Counted from the first letter of the stretch, positions 16,603 to 26,132 are shown. The stretch: DNA of 64,000 bases from UBA12202 sp002691725 (GCA_965660675.1 CBFIAU010000007.1:62001-126000), one strand, 5' to 3'. Made by a program: numbers and translations. Notes: generated by a model not told the origin, from the letters alone.

Positions 16603-16964
<362 letters not shown>

Positions 16965-17153
16965 TGTTTCATTATGCTGATATTATGGCCGCTAAAACCG
17001 CCATTTCAGCATCCTTCAAAACATCTATATCCTGGTCATTTTTAGGCAAGATAGCGATTCTCATCGCTAAGATATTGAAATTATTTAAGAACATATAGTG
17101 AACAAATAGATTTAGTGTTTATTTTCAATAAATTAGCATAAATTCTTTTTATA

Positions 17154-17182
17154 TTGACTTAACTATATGATTTAATTACATT
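17154..17182 (+). promoter_or_regulatory. Candidate dcw/mraZ promoter
   Basis: TTGACT (17154-17159), a 17-bp spacer and TACATT (17177-17182). The predicted start site near 17189 puts the CCCAT array in the early transcribed leader, as in the MraZ-controlled promoter of Escherichia coli. Confidence 0.55.
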
Positions 17183-17204
17183 TTTTTAGTAAGTTACAGG
17201 TTTC

Positions 17205-17250
17205 CCCATTGACAGCCCATAAATTCCCATGTTATCCCATACTGTCCCAT
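17205..17250 (-). promoter_or_regulatory. MraZ-box array (five ATGGG repeats on the minus strand)
   Basis: CCCAT occurs at 17205-17209, 17216-17220, 17226-17230, 17236-17240 and 17246-17250. The last four are spaced exactly 10 bp and the first 11 bp away. Read on the minus strand they are TGGG direct repeats with helical phasing, the known recognition pattern of the ring-shaped MraZ regulator (TGGGN repeats separated by five bases). The mraZ gene starts 65 bp downstream. Confidence 0.8.
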
Positions 17251-17287
17251 AAAATGTTTTTTTCATTTATGGGTGGGGTAACGTGAG

Positions 17288-17314
17288 GCAAGAGGCAATA
17301 AGCAAGAGGCAATA
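17288..17314. repeat. Duplicated ribosome-site segment before mraZ
   Basis: GCAAGAGGCAATA is present at 17288-17300 and 17302-17314 with a 14-bp period, so the AGAGG ribosome-binding motif is present twice directly before the GTG start. Confidence 0.9.
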
Positions 17315-17785
17315 GTGGAACTGTTCACTTCAACATTTGAGAATAAGGTGGATCGCAAAGGCCGCGTATCTGTTCCTGCCAAATATCGTGCCATTCTTGA
17401 GTCGCGCGGTGAGCCTGTTATCTTGACCAGATCATTGACCCTGCCCTGCCTCGAAGGCATGTCCGTGGATCGGATCAATCAATATGCTGATGCCATTGAC
17501 AGCATGGATGTGTTTTCCGAAGAAGCCGAAATGCTGCAAATGATTATCGCCAGCGCACAGGAAATGCGCCCCGATAGCGAAGGCCGAATTGTCCTCCCCG
17601 AGGAGTTTCTTGCCCATGCTGATATTAGCGATGCCGCCACATTTATCGGTATCGGCCGATCATTCCAGTTATGGCAACCTGCTGCCTTCAAAGCCCGTGA
17701 GAGCAAAAGCCGCCACGCCGCCCGCAATGGCCAGACACCAAAATTAATCCTCAAACCACGGCCAACATCAGGAGGCGGATCATGA
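17315..17785 (+). CDS. mraZ: Transcriptional regulator MraZ
   Basis: First gene of the dcw cluster; MraZ is an AbrB-like DNA-binding protein that forms rings and represses its own operon. 156 residues with two SpoVT/AbrB-type repeats: FTSTFENKVDRKGRVSVPAKYR (residues 4-25) and AQEMRPDSEGRIVLPEEFL (about 81-99), each with the DxxGRxxxP DNA-contact motif. The start is GTG at 17315, preceded by AGAGG; the protein then begins at the normal family position. The C-terminal tail (RESKSRHAARNGQTPKLI) is basic. It overlaps rsmH by four bases (ATGA). Autorepression is supported by the CCCAT array upstream. Confidence 0.95.
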   Translation: MELFTSTFENKVDRKGRVSVPAKYRAILESRGEPVILTRSLTLPCLEGMSVDRINQYADAIDSMDVFSEEAEMLQMIIASAQEMRPDSEGRIVLPEEFLAHADISDAATFIGIGRSFQLWQPAAFKARESKSRHAARNGQTPKLILKPRPTSGGGS

Positions 17786-18738
17786 GCTTTCACCCGGAGC
17801 ATAATCCCGTTCTGGTCGTTGAAGTCGTTGAAGCTCTGTCACCCCAACCAAATGCGGTTTATCTGGACGCCACTTTTGGACGCGGCGGATATAGCCGCGC
17901 CATTCTTGACGCCGCCGCCTGTCAGGTGATTGCCATTGACCGTGATCCTGACGCCATTTCAGCAGGCCAGTCAATGTGCCAGGACTATGAAGGTCGGCTG
18001 ACCTTATGTGAAGGCCGTTTCTCTCACATGCGGGATTTGCTGGAAGCGGCGGCAACACCGCTTGTTGATGGGGTGGTCTTTGATTTTGGCGTCTCATCAC
18101 CACAATTAGATGATGCTGACCGAGGATTTTCTTTCCGCTTTGACGGCCCTCTTGATATGCGTATGGAACGATCAGGCCGTGATGCCAGTGACTTTATCAA
18201 TTCGGCGAGCGAAACAGATATTGCCAATATTCTCTGGCAATGTGGTGAGGAACGTGCCTCACGCCGGATTGCCCGCGCCATTGTTAAAGCCAGAGGTGAG
18301 ACTCCGATCACCACAACATCGCAGCTTGCACGGATTATTCGTGATGTTATGCCACGCCCAAAGCCTGGGCAGATTGATCCGGCGACTCGCAGTTTTCAGG
18401 CTATCCGCATTCATATTAATGATGAGCTAGGGGAAATTCGGGCGGCTCTGCCAGCGGCGATGGCTTGCCTTAAACCTGGCGGCAAGCTGGTTGTTGTATC
18501 CTTCCATTCGCTTGAAGACCGGCTGGTCAAAACATTTATCATGAATGAGGGTGGCAAAGCGCCACGGCCATCAAGGCATTTACCTGATTTACCCGAAGAT
18601 GCACCGCGCCTGGACATGATCACGCGGAAGCCAATCACGCCGTCAGCAGATGAGATCAGCCAGAACCCGCGCGCGCGATCAGCGCGGCTGCGGGTGGCGA
18701 GGCGAACCAATGCCCCTTTATTAGATGAGGTGGCGTGA
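17782..18738 (+). CDS. rsmH: 16S rRNA (cytosine1402-N4)-methyltransferase
   Basis: Methylates N4 of C1402 in 16S rRNA using S-adenosylmethionine. 318 residues. The opening HNPVLVVEVVEAL, SAM loop DATFGRGGYSRAIL (about residues 32-45), FDFGVSSPQLDDADRGFSF (about 98-116) and the C-terminal VVSFHSLEDRLVK, PITPSADEISQNPRARSARLRV are all hallmark RsmH blocks. The start overlaps mraZ by ATGA and the stop overlaps ftsL. It is a standard dcw member in the second position. Confidence 0.96.
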   Translation: MSFHPEHNPVLVVEVVEALSPQPNAVYLDATFGRGGYSRAILDAAACQVIAIDRDPDAISAGQSMCQDYEGRLTLCEGRFSHMRDLLEAAATPLVDGVVFDFGVSSPQLDDADRGFSFRFDGPLDMRMERSGRDASDFINSASETDIANILWQCGEERASRRIARAIVKARGETPITTTSQLARIIRDVMPRPKPGQIDPATRSFQAIRIHINDELGEIRAALPAAMACLKPGGKLVVVSFHSLEDRLVKTFIMNEGGKAPRPSRHLPDLPEDAPRLDMITRKPITPSADEISQNPRARSARLRVARRTNAPLLDEVA

Positions 18739-19079
18739 TGATTGTTTTCTCATTAAGAGCCACCATAATCTTAACCCTGATAACGATCATGTTAGGGCCG
18801 TTAGTCTATCTGTCTGGGATTCGCAAAGACACGCATGAAAGTGAGTTATTGCAAATAGAGGCGAGCATCGCCGAAACCCGCGATAGCATCACCGTGCTGA
18901 AGGCGGAATGGGCATATTTATCGCGCCCTGATCGCATTTTGCAATTATCGGAACGGTTTCTCGATGTGAAGCCTTTGGACCCGCATCAAATTATTCCTGT
19001 TAATGAGCTGAACAAAATTACCAAGCCGCAAACGAGCAACAATATTGAAGAAGCGAATTTGACATGGAGGATAGAATGA
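18738..19079 (+). CDS. ftsL: Cell division protein FtsL
   Basis: A small bitopic membrane protein of the FtsQLB complex that activates septal peptidoglycan synthesis. 113 residues with a very short cytoplasmic tail, one transmembrane helix (about residues 4-24, TIILTLITIMLGPLVYL) and a periplasmic coiled coil (SELLQIEASIAETRDSITVLKAEWAYLSRPDRILQLSERFL). The motif AEWAYLSRPDRI is typical of alphaproteobacterial FtsL. The ATG at 18738 shares its first base with the rsmH stop; a GTG one codon earlier is the alternative. Identification relies on topology, motif and position between rsmH and ftsI. Confidence 0.9.
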   Translation: MIVFSLRATIILTLITIMLGPLVYLSGIRKDTHESELLQIEASIAETRDSITVLKAEWAYLSRPDRILQLSERFLDVKPLDPHQIIPVNELNKITKPQTSNNIEEANLTWRIE

Positions 19080-20776
19080 ACGTCCTGTCTCGTCTTATTC
19101 GCCTAATCTCAGATATGCCAGCGGCGGAAGCTCGCCGTGTCGCTGCATCACGCTTAGGTGTCGTGCGGATTGTTGCGCTATGCTGTTTCTGCGCTATTGG
19201 CTTGCGCGTCGGCTGGCTGGCGATTGATCTCAGCAGTGAGGCAAAAGCCTATACCCCAACAATCAAACAAAGCGTTCGCGGTGATATCCTTGATCGCAAT
19301 GGTCAGGTCATGGCAACAACCGTTCCTGTCTTTGAGCTTTATGCAGACCCGCAAGAGATTCTAGACCCTCGTGAAGCGGCGGCAAAACTTGCCACTGTTT
19401 TAACAGATATGGATGAGGAGACTATCTATAAGCGGATCACGCGAGACACCCGCTATGCTGAATTGGCATGGCGGCTTTCGCCCAAAAAATATGCTGATGT
19501 ATTGCGGCTAGGCGTTGCCGGAATTCATGGCCGGCGTAAATTGACACGCGCCTATCCTAACGCTACGGCGGCGGCGCATGTGCTTGGCGGCGTCAATAAA
19601 GATGGTCAGGGCATTGCTGGCATCGAGCATCACCAAAACACATTACTGGCATCAGGCACCGACCTAACGCTGTCTATCGATCTGAATATTCAGGCTATTC
19701 TGCGTGAAGAAATTAGCAGTCAAATTGATTTATTTGAAGCTATTGGTGGCGCCGGCATTATTCAGGATATCGAAACTGGTGAAATAATAGCGATGGTGTC
19801 ACTGCCTGATTATAACGCTAATCACATGGGTTATATTGCCGATGATCACCGCTTTAATCGGGCCACGAAAGGGCTGTATGAGCTAGGCTCAACATTCAAG
19901 GTGATGAACACCGCCATGGCTTTGGAAAGTGGCATCTTTGCAGAAACCGATATGATTGACGTGATCTCAACTCTGCGTGTTGGCCGCCATATCATTGATG
20001 ATTATCATCCCGAAAAAGCCAACCTCAATGTTGCCGAAGTCCTGATTGTTTCATCAAATAAAGGGTCTGCCCGTATCGCTGATGAACTAGGCGCAGATAT
20101 TCAGAAACATTTCCTTAATGAGCTGGGGTTTTTTGAAAAAACTGCTCTTGAATTACCCGAATTAGGCATGCCCTTAATTCCCTCACGCTGGGGCCGTGCG
20201 GAAATTATGACCATTTCATATGGCCATGGTATTTCGGTCACTCCTGTTCATTTGACCAGCGCCATTGCCACTACTGCGGGCTCTGGCCTGTTAGTGACGC
20301 CGACCCTTATTAAGCAATCCCAACCTGCGGAGATCAATGTTCAGGTGTTTTCACCTCAGACAGCGGCAAAAATCCGTGCGATGATGCGGCGTGTCGTCAG
20401 CCATCCTCGCGGCACCGCCAATAAAGCCGATGTCAATGGCTATTTAGTTGCAGGCAAAACCGGAACTTCTGAAAAAATTAGCGGCAACGGCTATGACACG
20501 AAAGCCAATATCACCAGCTTTGTCAGCGTCTTTCCTGCCAATGATCCGAAATATGTCGTCTTCACCATGATTGATGAGCCGAAAGGCCAGAAACATAGCT
20601 ACAATTTTGCCACCGCAGGCTGGGTAGCAGCACCTGTTGCAGGGCGTATCATTAAACGTGTTGCGCCTATGCTTGGTGTTCATCCTATTGACGAAAATAT
20701 GCCCGAAATCCGACAGAGTTTGATGCTTAATTTGCCTGAACTTGAAAAAGAGGGGGCCAAACATGCATCTTTCTGA
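19076..20776 (+). CDS. ftsI: Septal peptidoglycan transpeptidase FtsI (PBP3)
   Basis: Class B penicillin-binding protein that cross-links septal peptidoglycan, working with FtsW. 566 residues: one N-terminal membrane helix (about residues 30-50), PBP dimerisation domain starting RGDILDRNGQVMATTVPVF, then transpeptidase domain. The serine motif is STFK (in ELGSTFKVMN, about residue 278), the SxN motif is SSNKGS, and the KTGT motif is in AGKTGTSEK. The ATG at 19076 is preceded by GGAGG at five bases and overlaps the ftsL stop as ATGA; an in-frame ATG four codons upstream lacks a ribosome site. Confidence 0.95.
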   Translation: MNVLSRLIRLISDMPAAEARRVAASRLGVVRIVALCCFCAIGLRVGWLAIDLSSEAKAYTPTIKQSVRGDILDRNGQVMATTVPVFELYADPQEILDPREAAAKLATVLTDMDEETIYKRITRDTRYAELAWRLSPKKYADVLRLGVAGIHGRRKLTRAYPNATAAAHVLGGVNKDGQGIAGIEHHQNTLLASGTDLTLSIDLNIQAILREEISSQIDLFEAIGGAGIIQDIETGEIIAMVSLPDYNANHMGYIADDHRFNRATKGLYELGSTFKVMNTAMALESGIFAETDMIDVISTLRVGRHIIDDYHPEKANLNVAEVLIVSSNKGSARIADELGADIQKHFLNELGFFEKTALELPELGMPLIPSRWGRAEIMTISYGHGISVTPVHLTSAIATTAGSGLLVTPTLIKQSQPAEINVQVFSPQTAAKIRAMMRRVVSHPRGTANKADVNGYLVAGKTGTSEKISGNGYDTKANITSFVSVFPANDPKYVVFTMIDEPKGQKHSYNFATAGWVAAPVAGRIIKRVAPMLGVHPIDENMPEIRQSLMLNLPELEKEGAKHASF

Positions 20777-22217
20777 TCTGCTAACATCTGATCATCAAAC
20801 AGCTGTTAATCCGATTGTCACTGGCATCAGCTCTGACTCGCGGCAGATTAGTAACGGCTTTGTTTTCATCGCCATTAAAGGCACATCCATTGATGGCAAC
20901 CAGTTTATTGATGATGCGATTAGCAAAGGCGCGGTGGCTATCATTACCGATCAAGACGTGGCTGATCCTCAAGTTCCTGTTATTAGGGTCGATGATAGCC
21001 GTTTAGCGCTGGCGCAAATTGCTAGCCGCCTTTATTCCAAAAAACCGAACTTATTGGCAACCGTAACCGGCACCAATGGCAAAACATCTGTCGCTGAGTT
21101 CGTTCGCCAAATCTGGCAACGCATGGGCTGGCAAGCTAGCAGTATCGGCACTTTGGGTGTCCGTTCAGGGCGTATGGAAATGCCCATGCCATTGACAACG
21201 CCTGATGCGCTCATGCTGCATCAGGCTCTGGGTCAATTATGTGAAAGTAATATCTCCCATGTTATTCTGGAAGCATCCAGTCATGGCATAGAACAGCATC
21301 GGCTGAGCCAACTGCCTGTTGCGGTTGCTGGATTTACTAACCTGACGCGCGATCATCTGGATCATCACAAAACCATTGAGGCTTATTTTGCCGCTAAATT
21401 GCGGCTCTTCACCGATTTACTGATCGATGGCGGCACTGCCGTCATTAATACCGATAATGATTATGGAAAAACCATTGTTAAGGCTATATCTGACCGCCAG
21501 ATACGCATTATTACGGTCGGCTATAATGCTGATGCTGATTTCCAGATTATTGAAAATGAAAATCTGCCTTGGGGGCAATTGATAACCGTCAAACATGATG
21601 GCCATAACTATAAAGTGCCACTGGCTTTGCTGGGATCATTTCAAGGTGAGAATGCTGTTCTTGCTGCCGCTATGGCGCATGCATCAGGTCTGTCGGCTAC
21701 TCATGCGCTCTTATCCCTGCCCTATCTGATGCCTGCCAATGGCCGCATGCATAGCATTTTCTTATCACATAACACCGCCCGTGTTGTTGTTGATTATGCC
21801 CATACGCCTGACGCGCTGGATACGGTGCTGAAAACGCTCCGAGAGGTCGTTCAGGGCAAGCTTTATGTTGTGTTCGGCTGTGGCGGTAACAGAGATAAAG
21901 GCAAGCGGGTGGAGATGGGTAAGAGCGCGGCAACATGGGCTGATCATGTCATTGTGACAGATGATAATCCGCGTAACGAAGACCCTGCCGCGATCAGAGC
22001 GGATATTATGACTGGCTGTCCTGATGCTGAAAATATGGCAGATCGAGCGAAAGCCATTAGCTATGCTATCAATCAGTTAGATAATGAGGACATCCTGCTC
22101 ATTGCCGGGAAAGGTCATGAAAATCAACAGCTTATAGGGAATGAGACATTACCGTTTAGTGATGAAGGGACGGTTCGCGCCATCCTTCGGACGCAAGCCG
22201 TAGGAGAGATAGCATGA
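20763..22217 (+). CDS. murE: UDP-MurNAc-L-Ala-D-Glu:meso-diaminopimelate ligase
   Basis: Adds the third residue of the stem peptide in the cytoplasm using ATP. 484 residues with the Mur ligase P-loop TVTGTNGKTSVAEF (about residues 100-113), ASSHGIEQHRL, and the central DYAHTPDAL. The DNPRNEDP motif (about 401-408) is the diaminopimelate-specifying signature, so the organism makes meso-DAP peptidoglycan. The ATG at 20763 overlaps ftsI by 14 bases with AGAGGGGG before it; the upstream TTG is not needed. The ATGA overlap with murF follows. Confidence 0.95.
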   Translation: MHLSDLLTSDHQTAVNPIVTGISSDSRQISNGFVFIAIKGTSIDGNQFIDDAISKGAVAIITDQDVADPQVPVIRVDDSRLALAQIASRLYSKKPNLLATVTGTNGKTSVAEFVRQIWQRMGWQASSIGTLGVRSGRMEMPMPLTTPDALMLHQALGQLCESNISHVILEASSHGIEQHRLSQLPVAVAGFTNLTRDHLDHHKTIEAYFAAKLRLFTDLLIDGGTAVINTDNDYGKTIVKAISDRQIRIITVGYNADADFQIIENENLPWGQLITVKHDGHNYKVPLALLGSFQGENAVLAAAMAHASGLSATHALLSLPYLMPANGRMHSIFLSHNTARVVVDYAHTPDALDTVLKTLREVVQGKLYVVFGCGGNRDKGKRVEMGKSAATWADHVIVTDDNPRNEDPAAIRADIMTGCPDAENMADRAKAISYAINQLDNEDILLIAGKGHENQQLIGNETLPFSDEGTVRAILRTQAVGEIA

Positions 22218-23704
22218 TCTGGTCAGCGACAGATATAATTGCCGCTGTCAATGGCTGCACCGCAGGTGGAGCTGACTGGTCAGTCAACGGTATCAGCATT
22301 GATAGCCGCAATGTTAATGCTGGTGATCTTTTCATTGCCATTAAAGGCGCGCGCCATGATGGCCATGATCATATCAGCCAAGCCACTGAAAGCGGTGCTG
22401 TCGCGGTGCTGGTATCCCGCCCTATTGAGGCCGATATTCCATCCATTATGGTCGATGATACGTTAGCGGCGTTAAACCAGCTAGCGCTCGCGTCACGCCA
22501 GCGTCACCATGGCACACGCATTGCCATTACCGGCAGTGTTGGCAAAACCGGAACCCGAATGTTAGTCGCCAAGGCACTAGCGGCTTATGGCAAAACTCAT
22601 TTTTCCGAAGGCAATTTGAATAATCATATTGGCGCGCCATTAAGTCTGGCAAGAATGCCCCAAGATGCGGCTTTTGCTGTTTTTGAATGTGGCATGAACC
22701 GCGCTGGTGAATTATCGCCGCTCAGTCGATATATTGCGCCTGATATTGCCGTTATCACAAAAATATCTGACAGCCATATGGCGCATTTTACCAGCCTTAA
22801 TGATATCGCTATGGCGAAGGCGGAAATCTTTGACGGGCTGACAGCTGGCAATAGCGCAGGCATAGCCTTGATCAACTCCAGCGATCACTTCACCCCTTCG
22901 CTGGCAGATAAAGCCTATCAAGCCGGGGCTAAGCAGGTGCTTTCTTTTGGCCTGTCTGATCTGGCAGAGTTTCAAATCATCAGCGTTCAGCGCCATTCAG
23001 AAGGGCTAAATATCACCGTTGATATTCGCGGCCAGATGACAACATTTTCACTTGGCATGATAGCAAGCCATTGGGCGCAAGCAGGCGTCATCGCACTTGG
23101 AATTGTTGATGCCCTTGGCTTGCCGCTTGAGCCTGCGATAACCGCCTTGGCATCAGCCCGCGATCTGCCCGGACGCGGCGAACGCAGCAAACTGATCTGG
23201 CGGCAGCATGACAGCTCTATCAGCTTAACCCTGATAGATGATAGCTATAATGCCAGCCCGCTATCCATGATATCTGCGCTTGAAAGCCTTGCTGAAAGTG
23301 TTGCTGAATACGGTGATGAAAATGCTGCCCCAGATGCTACGCCAGACGCTAACCCAGACGCTAATCGGGGTCGCCGTGTCGCTATTCTGGGTGACATGCT
23401 GGAATTAGGCGAAAGCGCAGTAGAAAGGCATCAGGCATTGGCCCCAATCATAGAGGCATCCGGCATATCCATATTGATCACCGTTGGTGCGCTGATGGAA
23501 CACCTAAATGCGGCCATAACAAGTCCGACTATAACAGCGATCCATGCGCAAAATGCCGATGCAGCGATGGCTCTGCTGCCGTCACTTCTTGAACATAATG
23601 ACGTTATCCTTGTCAAAGGATCAAACGGTATTCGCCTGTCCAAATTAATTGATGCGTTGAAGTCGTCATCTTCCAAAACTAATGGAGATAGCCATGCTGC
23701 CTGA
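22214..23704 (+). CDS. murF: UDP-MurNAc-tripeptide:D-Ala-D-Ala ligase
   Basis: Completes the pentapeptide precursor by adding D-Ala-D-Ala. 496 residues with GISIDSRNVNAGDLFIAIKG (N-terminal domain), P-loop ITGSVGKTGTRML (about residues 105-117), and FECGMNRAGEL, DDSYNASPLSM (about 343-353). Compared with typical MurF (about 450 residues) it is extended by an Asp/Asn/Pro-rich insertion at about residues 358-387, which includes three PDA(T/N) units from a 12-bp tandem repeat just before RRVAILGDMLELG. The insertion sits at a surface loop and probably does not affect catalysis. Confidence 0.95.
   Translation: MIWSATDIIAAVNGCTAGGADWSVNGISIDSRNVNAGDLFIAIKGARHDGHDHISQATESGAVAVLVSRPIEADIPSIMVDDTLAALNQLALASRQRHHGTRIAITGSVGKTGTRMLVAKALAAYGKTHFSEGNLNNHIGAPLSLARMPQDAAFAVFECGMNRAGELSPLSRYIAPDIAVITKISDSHMAHFTSLNDIAMAKAEIFDGLTAGNSAGIALINSSDHFTPSLADKAYQAGAKQVLSFGLSDLAEFQIISVQRHSEGLNITVDIRGQMTTFSLGMIASHWAQAGVIALGIVDALGLPLEPAITALASARDLPGRGERSKLIWRQHDSSISLTLIDDSYNASPLSMISALESLAESVAEYGDENAAPDATPDANPDANRGRRVAILGDMLELGESAVERHQALAPIIEASGISILITVGALMEHLNAAITSPTITAIHAQNADAAMALLPSLLEHNDVILVKGSNGIRLSKLIDALKSSSSKTNGDSHAA
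23330..23365. repeat. 12-bp in-frame tandem repeat inside murF
   Basis: Three 12-bp units, CCAGATGCTACG (23330-23341), CCAGACGCTAAC (23342-23353) and CCAGACGCTAAT (23354-23365), encode PDAT, PDAN, PDAN. Confidence 0.95.
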
Positions 23705-24782
23705 TCTGCTGGTTCCCCTTGCTGATGAGTTTCAGCTATTCAATATTTTCCGTTATATCACATTCCGAACTGGTGGCGCGGTCATGACCGCGCTCATTAT
23801 CTCATTTTTGTTTGGCAATCAGATGATCCGTTGGCTGAAATCGGTTCAAGGCGAAGGCCAGCCTATTCGTGATGATGGCCCTGAAAGCCATATTATCACC
23901 AAAAAAGGCACTCCGACAATGGGCGGATTGCTGATCCTTGTGGCCTTTGGCATTTCATCCTTGCTGTGGATTCCAATGGCTAGCGTCTATTTATGGCCTG
24001 TCCTGTTTGTCGCTATTGGATATGGAATTATTGGATTTTCGGATGATTACCTGAAAATTAAACGCCGTGATTCCAAAGGCATTCCCGGGCGTGTCAAATT
24101 AATCGGACAAGTCGGGATTGCGTTTATCGCCACCCTCTATCTGGTTGAAGTCACGCCTGATAATTTGCGCTATACGCTAGCCATTCCATCATTCAAAGAT
24201 GTCTTACTGCCGCTCGGCATGCTCTATGTGCCTTTTGCAATTTTTGTCATGGTAGCGGCATCTAATGCGGTCAATCTGACCGATGGCTTGGATGGTCTGG
24301 CGATCGGGCCTGTTATTATCTGTGCGCTGTCATTTGCCTTGATTTCCTATTTGGTCGGCAATGCTGTGTATTCAGATTATCTGCAACTGCATTATGTTCC
24401 CGGAACAGGTGAGCTGACGGTAATGTGTGGCGCTTTAATCGGCGCAGGTCTAGGCTTCTTATGGTATAATGCACCGCCTGCCAGCGTCTTTATGGGCGAC
24501 ACTGGCTCACTGTCTTTGGGCGGCTGTCTGGGGGCTATGTCGGTCGCAACAAGGCATGAACTTGTGCTGGCTATCATTGGCGGGCTGTTTGTTCTCGAAA
24601 CCGTTTCCGTGATTGTTCAGGTCATCTCATTCAAGCTGACTGGCAAACGTGTTTTTGCGATGGCGCCTCTGCATCATCATTTTGAGAAAAAAGGCTGGGC
24701 AGAGCCAACTATCGTTATCCGCTTCTGGATTATTTCAGTCATTCTCGCGCTGATCGGCCTTGCAACACTGAAACTGAGGTAG
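23694..24782 (+). CDS. mraY: Phospho-MurNAc-pentapeptide transferase
   Basis: Integral membrane enzyme that makes lipid I by moving phospho-MurNAc-pentapeptide to undecaprenyl phosphate. 362 residues, ten predicted helices. The signature GTPTMGGLLIL (about residues 73-83), GFSDDYLKIKRRDSKGI (about 113-129), NAVNLTDGLDGLA (about 197-209), FMGDTGSL and APLHHHFEKKGW (about 323-334) are intact, including the catalytic Asp residues. The ATG at 23694, ten bases after GGAG, overlaps murF by 11 bases. Confidence 0.96.
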   Translation: MLPDLLVPLADEFQLFNIFRYITFRTGGAVMTALIISFLFGNQMIRWLKSVQGEGQPIRDDGPESHIITKKGTPTMGGLLILVAFGISSLLWIPMASVYLWPVLFVAIGYGIIGFSDDYLKIKRRDSKGIPGRVKLIGQVGIAFIATLYLVEVTPDNLRYTLAIPSFKDVLLPLGMLYVPFAIFVMVAASNAVNLTDGLDGLAIGPVIICALSFALISYLVGNAVYSDYLQLHYVPGTGELTVMCGALIGAGLGFLWYNAPPASVFMGDTGSLSLGGCLGAMSVATRHELVLAIIGGLFVLETVSVIVQVISFKLTGKRVFAMAPLHHHFEKKGWAEPTIVIRFWIISVILALIGLATLKLR

Positions 24783-24785
24783 AGC

Positions 24786-26132
24786 ATGATCATTCCGCAC
24801 CATATGTCAGGCAAAACCGTTGCAATTCTTGGACTAGGACGTTCAGGCATGAGCGCGTGTTCAGCTTTGCAAGCAGCTGGTGCGATATGCTTTATTCATG
24901 ATGATCAGATCATCCCTGATAATATTCCATCAGCCGCAACCGCCGCCCCGCCTGAGCAATGGCCATGGCAAGACCTGGATGCATTGGTGATCAGCCCCGG
25001 CATACCTAGCCTTTATCCAACTCCGCATCCAGCGGCGGCACAAGCACGGGCTAATGATATCCCCATTATTAGCGATATAGAGCTGTTCATGCAGTCCAAT
25101 GTTGCGGCACGCGTTATTGGCATTACAGGAACTAATGGCAAATCGACAACAACGGCGCTGACTACGCATATCATTAATCAATGCGGGATACCGGCCTGTG
25201 CAGGCGGCAATATTGGCATGCCTGTCATGGCTTTGGATGATCCGGGGGCAGATGGTGTCATTGTGCTGGAGCTATCGTCATATCAGCTTGAGATCACGCC
25301 GTCGCTTCGGCTTGATGCCGCCGCCATTCTCAATATCACGCCTGACCATTTGGACAGGCATGGCGGCTGGGCAGGTTATAAAGCCGCTAAAGCCGCTATC
25401 GCAGATGCTGTGGATACTCCGAAATCACTGATACTTGGCGATGATGACAGCTGTCATGAGATTGCCGAAAAGCTCCCTCAATTTGCGGTGATGATTGACC
25501 CTGATATGGTATCAGCGCGACTGCCGAATATGGATTTACCGCCATCATTATTGGGGTGCCATAATCTGATGAATATCGCCGCTGCGATGTTAATCTGTGA
25601 TGCGCTTAGACTCCATATCCACGCATGGGATACGGCGCTGACCAGCTTTCACGGTCTGGCGCATCGGATGGAATGGCTAGGCGAAACTAATGGCGTGCAG
25701 TTCATTAATGATAGTAAGGCCACTAATGGTATGGCGGCGGCTAAGGCATTGGCCAGTTATCCTGTGATTTACTGGATTGTTGGCGGCCAGATGAAAGATG
25801 ATGGTCTGGGTGAAGCCATGCAAGCCCTTGACCATGTGCGTTATGCCTTTGTTATTGGTGATCAGGCTGAGGCTTGCGCGACTATGCTGACGCCACATGT
25901 TGCTGTTGATAGATGTCACACCATTGAAAACGCCACTCGGTCTGCCTTTGCGATTGCTCAAAAGGATCAGTTGGTGAGAGAAGAAGGCACAGATAGCGCC
26001 ACGATATTGCTATCTCCTGCGGCGGCTAGTTTTGATCAGTTCAAAAATTTTGAGCATAGAGGCGATGTCTTCCGCGATGTCGTCAACAGCATTCTCAGCG
26101 AAGCCAGGTCTGAGGAGCTAGCGCATGTTTAA
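24786..26132 (+). CDS. murD: UDP-MurNAc-L-alanine:D-glutamate ligase
   Basis: Adds D-glutamate to UDP-MurNAc-L-Ala in the cytoplasm. 448 residues. It has the N-terminal Rossmann motif LGLGRSGMSA (about residues 16-25), ATP loop GITGTNGKSTTTALT (about 116-130), LELSSYQLE, NITPDHLDRHGG (about 184-195), FINDSKATN and the C-terminal LLSPAAASFDQFKNFEHRGDVF. There is a three-base gap to mraY, and ftsW overlaps its end by eight bases. Confidence 0.96.
   Translation: MIIPHHMSGKTVAILGLGRSGMSACSALQAAGAICFIHDDQIIPDNIPSAATAAPPEQWPWQDLDALVISPGIPSLYPTPHPAAAQARANDIPIISDIELFMQSNVAARVIGITGTNGKSTTTALTTHIINQCGIPACAGGNIGMPVMALDDPGADGVIVLELSSYQLEITPSLRLDAAAILNITPDHLDRHGGWAGYKAAKAAIADAVDTPKSLILGDDDSCHEIAEKLPQFAVMIDPDMVSARLPNMDLPPSLLGCHNLMNIAAAMLICDALRLHIHAWDTALTSFHGLAHRMEWLGETNGVQFINDSKATNGMAAAKALASYPVIYWIVGGQMKDDGLGEAMQALDHVRYAFVIGDQAEACATMLTPHVAVDRCHTIENATRSAFAIAQKDQLVREEGTDSATILLSPAAASFDQFKNFEHRGDVFRDVVNSILSEARSEELAHV

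Larger units (their letters stand above)
16965..17314. other. Intergenic control region upstream of mraZ
   Basis: About 350 bp without a credible gene: an A/T-rich stretch (about 17060-17200), a sigma70-like promoter (17154-17182), a five-copy CCCAT array (17205-17250), two TGGG elements in the opposite orientation (17270-17278) and a duplicated 13-bp segment ending at the mraZ start. This is evidently the head of the division cluster transcription unit. Confidence 0.8.
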
